Of a stretch of DNA of 64,000 nt, positions 34,394-43,028 are shown one piece after another. Under the pieces are notes generated by a model. That model was given only the letters and a program-made list of their open reading frames with translations, was not told the origin of the DNA and did not search any database. Made by a program: the position numbers and the translations under genes. Origin of the DNA: Acidimicrobiia bacterium (GTDB lineage Bacteria; Actinomycetota; Acidimicrobiia; Acidimicrobiales; Bin134); the NCBI GenBank assembly GCA_022819825.1, contig JAJEGM010000021.1:1-64000 (forward strand), in the 5' to 3' direction. Within the stretch, counting starts at the first letter, position 1; every line of letters begins with the position of its first letter.

Positions 34394-35530
34394 GTGACCG
34401 GACGCCACTATCTCGACCACGCCTCCACCTCGCCCATCCGGCCCGAGGCACTGGCGGCCATGAATCAGTGGTGGGCGGCTGGCCATGGCGACCCATCCCG
34501 AATGCATGCCGAGGCGCTCACCGCTCGCTATGAGATCGAACAGGCCCGCCAGCAGGTGGCCGACTGCTTCGGTGCCCGCTCTCGAGAGGTGGTGTTCACT
34601 AGCGGAGCCACCGAGTCGGTCGCCGCCGCGGTGCAGGGGGCGTCGCACCGGGGCGAACAGCAGGTGTTGAGCGCGGTGGAGCACTCCGCGGTGCGATTGT
34701 CGGCCCAGCGGCTTGAAGCCCAGAACCACCGGATCACCGTGGTCGGGGTGGACGGCACTGGTCGAGTGGATCCCGACGAGATGGCCGCGGCCGTTGAGCC
34801 CGACACCGCCGCGGTGCACTGCCAGTGGGCCAACCACGAAGTGGGCACGGTGCAGCCGGTGGCCGAGGTGGTGGCCGCCTGCCGGGAGCGATCTCCCGAT
34901 GTACTGATCCACGTGGACGCTGCCGCCGCCGCGGGCCGGATTCGGGTCGACTTTGCCGAGATCGGCGCCGACTTGATGTCGATCAGCGCCCATAAGTTCG
35001 GCGGGCCGCCAGGTATTGGAGCCCTGTTGGTGCGCCGCGGACTACGTCTGGTGCCGCTATTGGAGGGCGGGGACCAGGAGCGGGCTCGAAGAGCCGGGCT
35101 GGAAAATGGTGCCGCCATCGCCGGCTTTGGAGCGGTGTGCGCGGCGCTGGAGGACGGCGGCTTGGAGCAGGAGGCCAGCCGGGCCCAAACCCAAACCGAC
35201 AAGCTGCGCGACCTGGCTCAGAGCGTCGAGCGGGTCGTGGAGTACGGCCACCCCACCCAGCGCCTGCCCCATCTGGTGTGCCTAGGAATCAGCGACGTGG
35301 AACCTCAAGCCGTGCTGATTGCCCTGGACCGGGCCGGGGTGGCGGCCCACTCCGGCAGCTCGTGTGCCTCCGAGTCGCTGGAGCCTTCCCCCGTGCTCGA
35401 AGCCATGGGCGTAGACGCCCACCACTCTCTGCGTCTGTCCGTGGGCTGGTCGACAACCGACGAAGACGTGGAAGCCGCTGCTCAGGCGCTACAGGAGTCT
35501 CTAGCAGAGCTACGCAAACTGCGGGCCTAG
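34394..35530 (+). CDS. Cysteine desulfurase (IscS/NifS type)
   Basis: The 378-residue product is a class V PLP enzyme. The PLP lysine is Lys201 in SAHKFGGPPGIGA, with His97 in EHSAV, Asp175 in HVDAA and the persulfide-forming Cys324 in SGSSCASESLEPSPVL. It removes sulfur from cysteine for iron-sulfur clusters or thiolation of tRNA. GTG 34394 is the start used. The adjacent sequence gtgccgtgacc is present twice (near 34353 and 34390), which makes the exact start less certain. No IscU or MnmA gene is adjacent. Confidence 0.9.
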   Translation: MTGRHYLDHASTSPIRPEALAAMNQWWAAGHGDPSRMHAEALTARYEIEQARQQVADCFGARSREVVFTSGATESVAAAVQGASHRGEQQVLSAVEHSAVRLSAQRLEAQNHRITVVGVDGTGRVDPDEMAAAVEPDTAAVHCQWANHEVGTVQPVAEVVAACRERSPDVLIHVDAAAAAGRIRVDFAEIGADLMSISAHKFGGPPGIGALLVRRGLRLVPLLEGGDQERARRAGLENGAAIAGFGAVCAALEDGGLEQEASRAQTQTDKLRDLAQSVERVVEYGHPTQRLPHLVCLGISDVEPQAVLIALDRAGVAAHSGSSCASESLEPSPVLEAMGVDAHHSLRLSVGWSTTDEDVEAAAQALQESLAELRKLRA

Positions 35531-35889
35531 CCCAGCCAGTCGAAGAAGTCCGCACCGGCCAGAGCGCTGGAAACGCCGTCGAGATCCTCCACGTGCAGGA
35601 ATTCGAACCCGGCCGCCTCGGCGTAGTAGCGGTCCACGTCGGTGTCGCCGATATGGATGTAGCGGCTGGCCTCAAACTGATTCCGCACCTCATCCAAGTG
35701 GTGCTTGCCCCCCACAAAATCCACATCGATCCCGTGGATATCCCACAGCCGCTGCTGGTCGGACCGCACCCGGTCAGACCCGCTGCCGATCACATAACCC
35801 CTGGCCTTGGCCTGCCGCATAGCCTCCAGCAAGATCGGCCCCGGCGGATCACCGCACTCCAGCGTGCCATCAATATCAAACGAAATCAG
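35527..35889 (-). CDS. Small HAD-like phosphatase with non-standard start codon
   Basis: From an ATG at 35832 only 101 residues are encoded and motif I is missing. Extending the same frame upstream adds LISFDIDGTLECGDPP, which carries the HAD nucleophile motif DIDGT. The frame stays open back to a TAA at 35902-35904, and within it only CTG 35889, ATC or ATT could start the full protein. The rest has GSGSDR (motif II) and YIHIGDTDVDRYYAEAAGF (motif IV), so a complete small HAD of about 120 residues is likely. It overlaps the convergent desulfurase by 4 bp. The tRNA-Gln gene lies just upstream and may share its transcript. Confidence 0.7.
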   Translation of the reverse strand: MISFDIDGTLECGDPPGPILLEAMRQAKARGYVIGSGSDRVRSDQQRLWDIHGIDVDFVGGKHHLDEVRNQFEASRYIHIGDTDVDRYYAEAAGFEFLHVEDLDGVSSALAGADFFDWLG

Positions 35890-35906
35890 GATGCCGGCAG
35901 GTTAGT

Positions 35907-35981
35907 TGGCTCGGGAGGGAGGACTCGAACCCCCAATATCGGGACCAGAACCCGGTGTGTTGCCAATTACACCACTCCCGA
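35907..35981 (-). tRNA. tRNA-Gln (anticodon CTG)
   Basis: The reverse strand folds as a tRNA. The 7-bp acceptor stem tcgggag/ctcccga is perfect. The anticodon loop is TTCTGGT (anticodon CTG, reading CAG), the T-loop is TTCGAGT in a 5-bp stem, and the 3' CCA is encoded. The D-arm is GTGTAATTGGCAACAC. It lies between gltX (46 bp upstream) and the small HAD gene. In bacteria lacking GlnRS, GluRS charges this tRNA with Glu and GatCAB amidates it, so the location next to gltX is notable. Confidence 0.95.
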
Positions 35982-36027
35982 AAGCAGCGGCCAGTGTACT
36001 CCCCTATCCCGGCGGAGGGGCAACGCT

Positions 36028-37398
36028 TTAGAGGCGGGAGCGGGCGGTTTGGAGGCGTTGGAGGACTTCTTGGCGGGTTAGGTGGTTCACCATGGGCTCG
36101 AAGAGTGGGGGGCCTACTGAGCGGCCGGTGACGGCTACTCGGACGGGGGCTTGGGATTTGGAGCGGTTTGCGCCTTGGGCCTCGCCGGCGGCGAAGACGG
36201 CGTCTTTGACGGTTTCGGAGTCCCAGGGGCAGTCGGTGAGGGCGGCGATGGTGGCGTCGAGGATTTCGGGGGCGGCTTTGCCGCGAACGACGGCTTTTTC
36301 CCAAGACTGCTCGTCGATAATGGGCTCTGCGAGGAAGAGCCAGTCCAGTTGGGGGATGATGCCGTCGAGGGTACGGAGTTTTTCTTGGACTAGCGGGGCC
36401 ATGGCGGCAACTACATCGGGGCGAAAGCGGTCGGGGGGCCAAGGCACATCTTCGCCAGTGAGGTGGGGTTCGAGGGCGGCTAGGAATGTCTCTGGGTCGA
36501 GCTCGCGGATGTACACCCCGTTGAAGTGCTCCAGCTTGGCGATGTCGAAGAATGCTGGCGCTTTGTTCACGTCTTCTAGCCGGAACTGCTCGATGATCTC
36601 AGCCATGGGGCGGATCTCCACCCCGTCGCGTGGGCCCCAGCCCAGAAGGGCCAGGTAGTTGGCCATCGCCTCGGCCAGGAACCCCTGCTTCCGGTAGCCC
36701 TCCAATGAAACGTCGTCGCGGCGTTTGGACAGCTTCTTGCGCTGCTCGTTCACCAACAGGGGCAGATGGGCGTAGGTGGGTGGGGTTGCTCCCAGCGCCT
36801 CAGCCACTAGCAGGGCCCGGGGGGTGCTCGACAGCAGGTCTTCACCCCGGATGGCGTGGGTGATGGCCATGTCGGCATCGTCCACCGCGTTGGCCAGCAC
36901 AAAGGTGGGCGAGCCGTCGGAGCGCCAGATCACGAAGTCGCCCAGCTGGGCGTGGTCCACCGCCACCTCGCCCCGTACCACATCGTCGATCACTGTGGTT
37001 CCCTCAGGGGTTCTGAACCGAACCGCTCGACCGTCGCCCATTTCAGTGCCGGGCAGTTCGTTGTCGTCGGCGTCGCACAGGTAGGCCCGGCCATCTTCCA
37101 GCAACTGCTGCACTGCCTCCCGGTGACGTTCTCGGCGCTCCGACTGGTAGAACGGCCCCTCGTCGTAGTCGATGCCCAGCCATCCCAGATATTCGAATAT
37201 GGCGTCGGTCAGTTCGGGGCGGTTGCGGCTCTCGTCAGTGTCCTCGATGCGCAGGACCATGGTCCCGCCGGTGGCCCGGGCATACAGCCAGTTGAACAAG
37301 GCTGTCCGAGCCGAGCCGACGTGGAGGTAGCCGGTGGGTGACGGTGCGAATCGAACCCGTGGCGAATCAGCCGAAGACAGTGGCTCAGCCGGACTCAC
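36028..37398 (-). CDS. gltX: Glutamyl-tRNA synthetase
   Basis: The 456-residue product is a class I synthetase with HIGH-type motif YLHVGSART (residues 24-32), RIEDTDESRNRPE and the KMSKS-type KLSKRRDDVSL. The C-terminal anticodon-binding region ends SQAPVRVAVTGRSVGPPLF. It ligates glutamate to tRNA-Glu and, if non-discriminating, to tRNA-Gln. The GTG start overlaps the stop of the upstream unknown gene (GTGA), so it is translationally coupled to the cimA operon. tRNA-Gln lies immediately downstream. Confidence 0.96.
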   Translation of the reverse strand: MSPAEPLSSADSPRVRFAPSPTGYLHVGSARTALFNWLYARATGGTMVLRIEDTDESRNRPELTDAIFEYLGWLGIDYDEGPFYQSERRERHREAVQQLLEDGRAYLCDADDNELPGTEMGDGRAVRFRTPEGTTVIDDVVRGEVAVDHAQLGDFVIWRSDGSPTFVLANAVDDADMAITHAIRGEDLLSSTPRALLVAEALGATPPTYAHLPLLVNEQRKKLSKRRDDVSLEGYRKQGFLAEAMANYLALLGWGPRDGVEIRPMAEIIEQFRLEDVNKAPAFFDIAKLEHFNGVYIRELDPETFLAALEPHLTGEDVPWPPDRFRPDVVAAMAPLVQEKLRTLDGIIPQLDWLFLAEPIIDEQSWEKAVVRGKAAPEILDATIAALTDCPWDSETVKDAVFAAGEAQGANRSKSQAPVRVAVTGRSVGPPLFEPMVNHLTRQEVLQRLQTARSRL

Positions 37399-37928
37399 CG
37401 GTTGATGCTGACCGCGAACAGCTCAGCTCGGTTGTTGAGACAGGCGGCCTCAACCTCACTGGGAGGCATCCGAAGCACCGCCTCGGGAACCAAGTCCACT
37501 ATTTGCCGGGCCTCGGCATAGTGATGGGGATGGCTGACACCGGCGAACAGCTCCTTGCGCCATGCCACCAGCGACTCGTCAGGAGCGGGGGGCAGGAAGC
37601 CGAGCACCCGGAACGCAACCTCCAAATCGGCGGCCACCGGCGCCCGTCCGAAGATGGCAGCCCGCTTCAACGCCACGCCCACACAGCCGGCGATGGCGTC
37701 GTCAGCGTGCTCTCCGGCACCCAGCAGCAACTGGTCCTCGAAGCGTCGAGCCAGCCGCAGGGCGTACCCCTGATCGGGCCCGGGCACACCCAGCCCGGCA
37801 CCCATCGGCTGTCCCCCGGTGAGCTCGGCCGGCCTATCCGCCAACCAGGGCTGGGGTCGGCGAGGCGGCGACACGTAGTGGCGGTCGGCCGCGGCGGTGT
37901 CGTTGGGGACGTAGTCAGGAGCGGCCAT
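37395..37928 (-). CDS. Conserved-looking protein of unknown function between cimA and gltX
   Basis: The 177-residue product begins MAAPDYVPNDTAAADRHYVS. ATG 37928 has GAGG 6 nt upstream and overlaps the cimA stop; another ATG two codons earlier is possible. The protein is soluble, with a Pro-rich N-terminus (PPRRPQPWLADRPAEL), a central helical part (RLARRFEDQLLLGAGEHADDA) and a C-terminal segment VDLVPEAVLRMPPSEVEAAC. I recognise no family or catalytic motif. Overlaps on both sides put it in the cimA-gltX operon. Confidence 0.75.
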   Translation of the reverse strand: MAAPDYVPNDTAAADRHYVSPPRRPQPWLADRPAELTGGQPMGAGLGVPGPDQGYALRLARRFEDQLLLGAGEHADDAIAGCVGVALKRAAIFGRAPVAADLEVAFRVLGFLPPAPDESLVAWRKELFAGVSHPHHYAEARQIVDLVPEAVLRMPPSEVEAACLNNRAELFAVSINR

Positions 37929-39558
37929 TTTCATCCTCGCTGTGAAGCAATCCGAACACCAGGCTGTCCACCAGCGCCTGCCAGCTGGCTTCCACGATGT
38001 TGGTGGACACGCCGATTGTGGTCCACACCCGGTCGCCATTGGTGGAGTCGATGATCACCCGGGTGACCGCCGCGGTTCCCGCCGCGGTGTCAAGCACCCG
38101 CACCTTGTAGTCGATGAGCGAGATCGACCGGAACGCCGGATAGCGATCGGCCAGTGCCAGCATCAGCGCGGCGTGCAGGGCGTTGACCGGGCCATTGCCC
38201 TCACCGGTGGCCACGGTACGCTCGCCGTCCACATGGAGCTTCACGGTGGCCTCGGTGTCCATCTCCACGGCCACCTCGTTCCAGGCCCGGGCGCCGGTGC
38301 CCGACCGGTGCTCGGTGGAAACTCTGAACGACTCCAACTCGAAGTACGGCTGCGTCCATCCCGACGCCGCCCGCATCAACAGCTCCAGGGAGGCGTCGGC
38401 CACCTCGAAGTGGTACCCGGCGTGCTCCAGTTTCTTGAGGGTGTCCACGATCTCGCCGACGGCCTTGCCATCAAGGTCTAATCCCAGCTCTTGGGCTTTG
38501 AGCTCCACCGTGGAGCGCCCGGCCATCTCCGACACCACGAACCGGGTGCCGTTGCCCACTGCCGACGGATCGATGTGCTCGTAGGCGTCGGGGCGGCGGG
38601 CAATGGCGCTGGTGTGGAGGCCGGCTTTGTGGGCGAAGGCCGACGAGCCCACGTAGGCCTGCTGGGGGTCGGGGGTGAAGTTCACCAACTCGGCCACGTG
38701 GTGTGACACCGCTGTGAGACGGTCCAGCCGGTCGGAAGGAACGGTCTGCACCCCCATCTTCAGGCTGAGGTTGGCGATGATCGGCACCAGGTTGCAGTTG
38801 CCGGTGCGCTCGCCGTATCCGTTGATAGTGCCCTGCACCTGGGTGGCCCCAGCCCGCACGCCGGCCAGGGCGTTGGCCACGCCACAGCCGGTGTCGTCGT
38901 GGAGATGCACCCCCACCGGGGTGTCCAGGTAGTCGACCACCGCACCCACGATGTCTTCCACCCGAGTCGGCAGCGAACCGCCGTTGGTATCGCACAGCAC
39001 CAGCCGGTCGGCGCCGGCCACCGCGGCCGCCTCCAGCACCGCCAGGCTGTATTCCTGGTTGTCCTGGTAGCCGTCGAAGAAATGCTCGGCGTCAAAGAAA
39101 ACCCGCATGCCGTTGTCCTTCAAGAACCGCACCGAGTCGGCCACCATGGCCACCCCCTCGTCCAGGGTGGTCCGCAGGGCCTCCACCACGTGGTAGTCCC
39201 AGCACTTGCCCACGATGCAGGCCACCTCGGTGCCGGAGGCCACAAGGTTGGCCAGCGTGAGATCCTCATCGGTGCGCCCCTTCACCTTTCGGGTGGAGCC
39301 GAAGGCCACCAGGGTGCTGGTCTCCAGGTTCAGCTCATCGCGGGCTCGGGCGAAGAACTCGTCGTCTTTGGGGTTGGAGCCGGGCCAGCCCCCCTCGATG
39401 TAGTGGACCCCGAGGGAGTCGAGTTGGCGGGCGATGCGGAGCTTGTCCTCCACCGTGAGGGAGATCCCCTCAAGCTGGCTCCCGTCGCGAAGGGTGGTGT
39501 CGTAAATCTCTACCGCAGCGGGCAGGGACCGGGACCCGGTCGCCTCAACGGTCGACAT
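37915..39558 (-). CDS. cimA: (R)-citramalate synthase
   Basis: The 547-residue product belongs to the CimA/LeuA family. It starts near IYDTTLRDGSQLEGISL and contains VHLHDDTGCGVANAL (metal-binding HxH region) and GYGERTGNCNL. The C-terminal regulatory domain is followed by SISLIDYKVRVL, which fits CimA better than LeuA. It condenses pyruvate and acetyl-CoA into citramalate, giving a threonine-independent route to 2-oxobutyrate and isoleucine. ATG 39558 overlaps the ilvE end by 14 bp. A separate leuA is present at 47476-49179. Confidence 0.93.
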   Translation of the reverse strand: MSTVEATGSRSLPAAVEIYDTTLRDGSQLEGISLTVEDKLRIARQLDSLGVHYIEGGWPGSNPKDDEFFARARDELNLETSTLVAFGSTRKVKGRTDEDLTLANLVASGTEVACIVGKCWDYHVVEALRTTLDEGVAMVADSVRFLKDNGMRVFFDAEHFFDGYQDNQEYSLAVLEAAAVAGADRLVLCDTNGGSLPTRVEDIVGAVVDYLDTPVGVHLHDDTGCGVANALAGVRAGATQVQGTINGYGERTGNCNLVPIIANLSLKMGVQTVPSDRLDRLTAVSHHVAELVNFTPDPQQAYVGSSAFAHKAGLHTSAIARRPDAYEHIDPSAVGNGTRFVVSEMAGRSTVELKAQELGLDLDGKAVGEIVDTLKKLEHAGYHFEVADASLELLMRAASGWTQPYFELESFRVSTEHRSGTGARAWNEVAVEMDTEATVKLHVDGERTVATGEGNGPVNALHAALMLALADRYPAFRSISLIDYKVRVLDTAAGTAAVTRVIIDSTNGDRVWTTIGVSTNIVEASWQALVDSLVFGLLHSEDENGRS

Positions 39559-40465
39559 GCTCGTTCCAGTGCCGGTACTGGGCCTGCCGACCCCTAACGG
39601 CGTCCTGGAACACCTCTTGGATCTTGCGGGTGATCGGACCGGGATCGCCGATCTCGCGGTCGTCCACCGACCGGATGGGCACCACCTCGGCCGCCGTACC
39701 CGACAGGAAGGCCTCGTCGGCAAGATACAGATCGCTGCGCAGCAGGTTGTCGGTGGTATAGGGGATGCCCAGATCAGAGGCCATGGTGCGGATGGCGTCC
39801 TGGGTGATCCCCTCCAGCGCTCCAACCGAGGTGGGCGGGGTGACGATGGTCCCGTCGCGCACCACGAACAGGTTCTCACCGGTGCACTCGCTCACATAGC
39901 CCTGGGGCGATAGAAGAACGGCCTCGTCGTAGCCGGCCTTCACCGCCTGCACCTTGGCCAGCTGGCTGTTGATGTAGTGCCCGCAGCCCTTGGCCGCAGT
40001 GGGCATGGAGTTGGGATCGTGGCGCTGCCAGGAGCTGACCATGAGGCGCACCCCGTTCAAGATGCCCTCGTCGCCCAGATAGGTGCCCCACGGCCACACT
40101 GCGATGGCCACGTTCACCTGGCAGGGCAGCGGATTGAGCCCCATCTCCCCGTACCCCAAGTAGGCCAGCGGACGGATATAGCCGCTCTTCAAGTTGTTGA
40201 CCCGAACGGTCTCTTTGGTGGCGGCCACCAGCTCGTCCACCGTGTAGGGAATATCGATCTGGAGGATCTTGGCACTGGCGAACAGGCGGCGGATATGGGG
40301 GGTGAGCCGGAACACCGCGGCGCCCTCGTCGGTCTCATAGGCCCGGATGCCCTCGAAGACGCCGTTGCCGTAGTGGAGCGTGTGGGTGAGCACGTGAACG
40401 GTGGCGTCGGCCCAGTCCACCAGCTCGCCGTCCATCCACACCTTCTCCGTGGTCTCGATTGGCAT
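39545..40465 (-). CDS. ilvE: Branched-chain amino acid aminotransferase
   Basis: The 306-residue product is a fold-type IV PLP enzyme with KVWMDGELVDWADATVHVL, HTLHYGNGVFEGIRAY, the lysine region AAKGCGHYINSQLAKVQA and VSECTGENLFVVRDG. It interconverts Leu, Ile and Val with their oxo-acids, the last step of their synthesis. ATG 40465 is the family-consistent start; an upstream extension is not conserved in character. It lies between leuB (46 bp) and cimA (overlap) on one strand. Confidence 0.94.
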   Translation of the reverse strand: MPIETTEKVWMDGELVDWADATVHVLTHTLHYGNGVFEGIRAYETDEGAAVFRLTPHIRRLFASAKILQIDIPYTVDELVAATKETVRVNNLKSGYIRPLAYLGYGEMGLNPLPCQVNVAIAVWPWGTYLGDEGILNGVRLMVSSWQRHDPNSMPTAAKGCGHYINSQLAKVQAVKAGYDEAVLLSPQGYVSECTGENLFVVRDGTIVTPPTSVGALEGITQDAIRTMASDLGIPYTTDNLLRSDLYLADEAFLSGTAAEVVPIRSVDDREIGDPGPITRKIQEVFQDAVRGRQAQYRHWNEHVDR

Positions 40466-40511
40466 CGTGCTCAGATCCTTTCTGCGCTCACTGCTTCGAT
40501 CTTCGCGGGCC

Positions 40512-41492
40512 TCACACCCGCTCTGCGATGGCGTCGCCGATCTCGGTGGTGGTCCCGTATTGAGTTGTCGGATCGGCACAGGCCACCCGAATCCGGTTGG
40601 CTGCGTCGGTCTCGCCCAAGAACTCAACCATCATGGCCGCCGACAAGATCGCGGCGGTGGGGTTGGCCCGGCCGGTCCCCACAATATCGGGTGCCGAGCC
40701 GTGAACCGGCTCAAACATCGACGGCCCGGTGCGGTCGGGGTTCAGGTTGGCCGAGGCGGCCAGCCCGATGCCGCCCGACACCGCTCCGCCGAGATCGGTG
40801 AGGATGTCGCCGAACAGGTTGTCGGTCACGATCACGTCGTAGCTCTTGGGGTCTTCCACGAAGTAGATGCAGGCTGCGTCCACGTGGTTGTAGGCGGTGG
40901 CCACATCGGGATACTCCTCGGCCACCTCGTTGAAAGTGCGCTCCCACAGATCGCCGGCAAAGGTCAACACGTTGGTTTTGTGTACCAGGGTGAGGTGGCG
41001 CCCCGGACGGCTGCGGGCCAGCTCGAAGGCATAGCGAACACAGCGCTCCACCCCGAACCGGGTGTTCACCGATCCCTGAGTGGCCACCTCCGCAGGGGTG
41101 TGGCGGCGCAGGAAGCCGCCCTCCCCGGCGTAGGTGCCCTCGGTGTTCTCCCGGATCACCTCGAACTCGAATGCACCGTCGGGCGACCGGAACGGGCGGC
41201 GGTTCACGTACAGGTCGAGCTCGAAGCGCATTCGCAGCAGCAGCCCACGCTCGATGACGCCGGGGGGCACGTCAGGGGTTCCCACCGCCCCCAAATAGAG
41301 GGCGTCCAGCCCCCGCCACTCCTCCATGATCTCATCGGTCAGCACGGTGCCGTCGCGCAGATAGCGGGCGCCGCCGAGGTCGTAGGGCACCGTGTCGAAC
41401 TCGACGCCGGCCGCGTTCAGCACCTTCAGGCCCTCGGCGACGACTTCAGGGCCGATCCCGTCGCCGCCGAGAACTCCAATCATGTGGGCCAT
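40512..41492 (-). CDS. leuB: 3-isopropylmalate dehydrogenase
   Basis: The 326-residue product has the beta-decarboxylating dehydrogenase motifs [53 protein letters not shown] and [11 protein letters not shown]. It oxidises and decarboxylates 3-isopropylmalate in leucine synthesis, and could also process the methylmalate made in the citramalate route. It is the first gene of the leuB-ilvE-cimA-unknown-gltX set and is divergent from greA. Confidence 0.93.
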   Translation of the reverse strand: MAHMIGVLGGDGIGPEVVAEGLKVLNAAGVEFDTVPYDLGGARYLRDGTVLTDEIMEEWRGLDALYLGAVGTPDVPPGVIERGLLLRMRFELDLYVNRRPFRSPDGAFEFEVIRENTEGTYAGEGGFLRRHTPAEVATQGSVNTRFGVERCVRYAFELARSRPGRHLTLVHKTNVLTFAGDLWERTFNEVAEEYPDVATAYNHVDAACIYFVEDPKSYDVIVTDNLFGDILTDLGGAVSGGIGLAASANLNPDRTGPSMFEPVHGSAPDIVGTGRANPTAAILSAAMMVEFLGETDAANRIRVACADPTTQYGTTTEIGDAIAERV

Positions 41493-41534
41493 GGCCCATC
41501 AGAATACGAATACAGCCTTACCGAAAGCGAACGC

Positions 41535-41540
41535 TAAAAT
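41535..41540 (+). promoter_or_regulatory. Candidate -10 box of a leaderless greA promoter
   Basis: The hexamer TAAAAT ends 8 nt before the greA ATG at 41549, so transcription would start at or next to the start codon. No ribosome-binding site precedes the ATG, which supports a leaderless message. No convincing -35 box is seen. Confidence 0.45.
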
Positions 41541-41548
41541 TGACCGTT

Positions 41549-42022
41549 ATGCCGGAAACCCATGAGCTGTCGCAGACAGCCTTCGACCGTCTTCAGGCTG
41601 AGTTCGAACAGCTCACCACGGTCGGACGGGTGGAGATCGCCCGCAAGATCGAAGCGGCCCGAGAATTGGGCGATCTGAGCGAGAACGGCGACTACCACGC
41701 GGCCAAAGACGAGCAGGGCAAGATGGAGACCCGCATCGCCCAGGTGGGCGCAATGCTGAGGAACTGCCGAATCGTCGAGGCCAGCGATGGGACCACGGTT
41801 GCGGTGGGCTCGGTGGTGACAGTGGCCCACGACGGCGACCCCGACGATGTCGAGACCTACCTGGTGGGCTCGATCGAGGAGCGCCATGACGGGCTCGACG
41901 TGATCTCCCCGGCATCCCCGATGGGGTCGGCCATCATCGGAGCGGCTGTGGGCGACACCGTGCCCTATGAGAGCCCCGCGGGGGGCACGCTGACAGTGCA
42001 AATCGTGTCCCTTGAGCAATAG
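41549..42022 (+). CDS. greA: Transcription elongation factor GreA
   Basis: The 157-residue product begins MPETHELSQTAFDRLQAE and has the GreA coiled-coil signature AARELGDLSENGDYHAAKDE, whose acidic tip enters the RNA polymerase channel. The C-terminal FKBP-like domain ends with SPMGSAIIGAAVGDTVPYE. GreA rescues backtracked polymerase by stimulating RNA cleavage. ATG 41549 is preferred to TTG 41540. Confidence 0.95.
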   Translation: MPETHELSQTAFDRLQAEFEQLTTVGRVEIARKIEAARELGDLSENGDYHAAKDEQGKMETRIAQVGAMLRNCRIVEASDGTTVAVGSVVTVAHDGDPDDVETYLVGSIEERHDGLDVISPASPMGSAIIGAAVGDTVPYESPAGGTLTVQIVSLEQ

Positions 42023-42078
42023 CGGCCCTAGTAGCCATGGCGCCGCGTTCCACCGGGGATTAGCCAGCGTGGTCTTCT

Positions 42079-42987
42079 TTGAGCAGTAGCGGCGCACCGA
42101 TTGGCCCCAGCTTGCCGCCGGGAGAGTTCGTCGACCTCCCCGAGCAGGGGCGGCTGTTCGTCCGCCGGGCCGCCGGGCCGCCGGGCTCCCCCACCGTCAT
42201 GCTGCTGCACGGCTGGACGGTGACCGCCGACCTGAACTGGTACCCGGCCTTCGAGCCGATCTCCCAGCGGGCCTCGGTGGTGGCATTCGACCATCGGGGC
42301 CATGGCCAAGGGGTGCCCACCCGGCGATTCAGGTTCGCCGACTGCGCCGCAGATGTGCTGGCCGTGGCCGACGCCCTGGGCATCGACCGCTTCGTGTGCG
42401 CGGGCTATTCCATGGGCGGCGCCATCGCCCAGCTGGCCGCCAAAGCGGCGCCCGACCGGATCACCGGGCTGGTGCTGGGCGCCACGTCCACCAGCTTCCG
42501 GGGCCGGGGATTGCGGGCCATCCGCTTCTCGCTGCTCCCGGTGGTGGCTGCCGCCTCCCGCTTGACCCCCGTGAAGCTGCGGTATTGGGGCTGGGAGCAG
42601 ACCGTGTTCAACGTGATCGGCACCAACATCGGCCGATGGGCCCAAACCGAGGTGCTCAAAGGCGATCCTCAGGCCATGCTGGACGCCGGCACCGAGCTGT
42701 TCAACTTCGACTCCTCGCCGTGGATCGCCGAGCTCCCCATGCCGATCGCCCAGGTTCGCACCCTGGGCGACAAGGTAGTGCCCGACTACCTCCAACAAGA
42801 GCTGGCCGATGCCGTGTCCGGCATCAGCGTGTGCTCCTATCGGGGCGGCCACGCATCGGTGGTCACCGACTTCGACAGCTTCTGGGGCTGTCTGAGCAAG
42901 GCCCTTGATGCGGTGGGAGTGCCGGCTAGTCCTGATTCCGAGAGCAGTATTGCTCCCGATCCATCCCCATCCGAGGCCACCCGATAG
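42079..42987 (+). CDS. Alpha/beta hydrolase
   Basis: The 302-residue product has the oxyanion-hole motif [14 protein letters not shown], then [13 protein letters not shown] and the nucleophile elbow GYSMGG (Ser111). A late [12 protein letters not shown] provides the catalytic His, and the Asp is probably in LGDKVVPD. This is a complete hydrolase triad; esters, lactones or epoxides are possible substrates. The start is a TTG at 42079 in a stretch similar to the end of greA, so the N-terminus is uncertain. It precedes leuCD by 41 bp. Confidence 0.82.
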   Translation: MSSSGAPIGPSLPPGEFVDLPEQGRLFVRRAAGPPGSPTVMLLHGWTVTADLNWYPAFEPISQRASVVAFDHRGHGQGVPTRRFRFADCAADVLAVADALGIDRFVCAGYSMGGAIAQLAAKAAPDRITGLVLGATSTSFRGRGLRAIRFSLLPVVAAASRLTPVKLRYWGWEQTVFNVIGTNIGRWAQTEVLKGDPQAMLDAGTELFNFDSSPWIAELPMPIAQVRTLGDKVVPDYLQQELADAVSGISVCSYRGGHASVVTDFDSFWGCLSKALDAVGVPASPDSESSIAPDPSPSEATR

Positions 42988-43028
42988 CCTCAGAATTACC
43001 GCGAGAAACGCAAGAAACCGGAGCGCAC

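Noticed and set aside
34350-34400. Repeated gtgccgtgacc before the cysteine desulfurase gene
   Set aside because: Only two short copies; no symmetry or further copies to support an operator.
42008-42094. Similar 17-bp stretches near ttgagcaatagcggcc and ttgagcagtagcggcg at the end of greA and the start of the hydrolase
   Set aside because: Short and imperfect, with one copy inside each coding end; I treat it as chance or a minor duplication without function.
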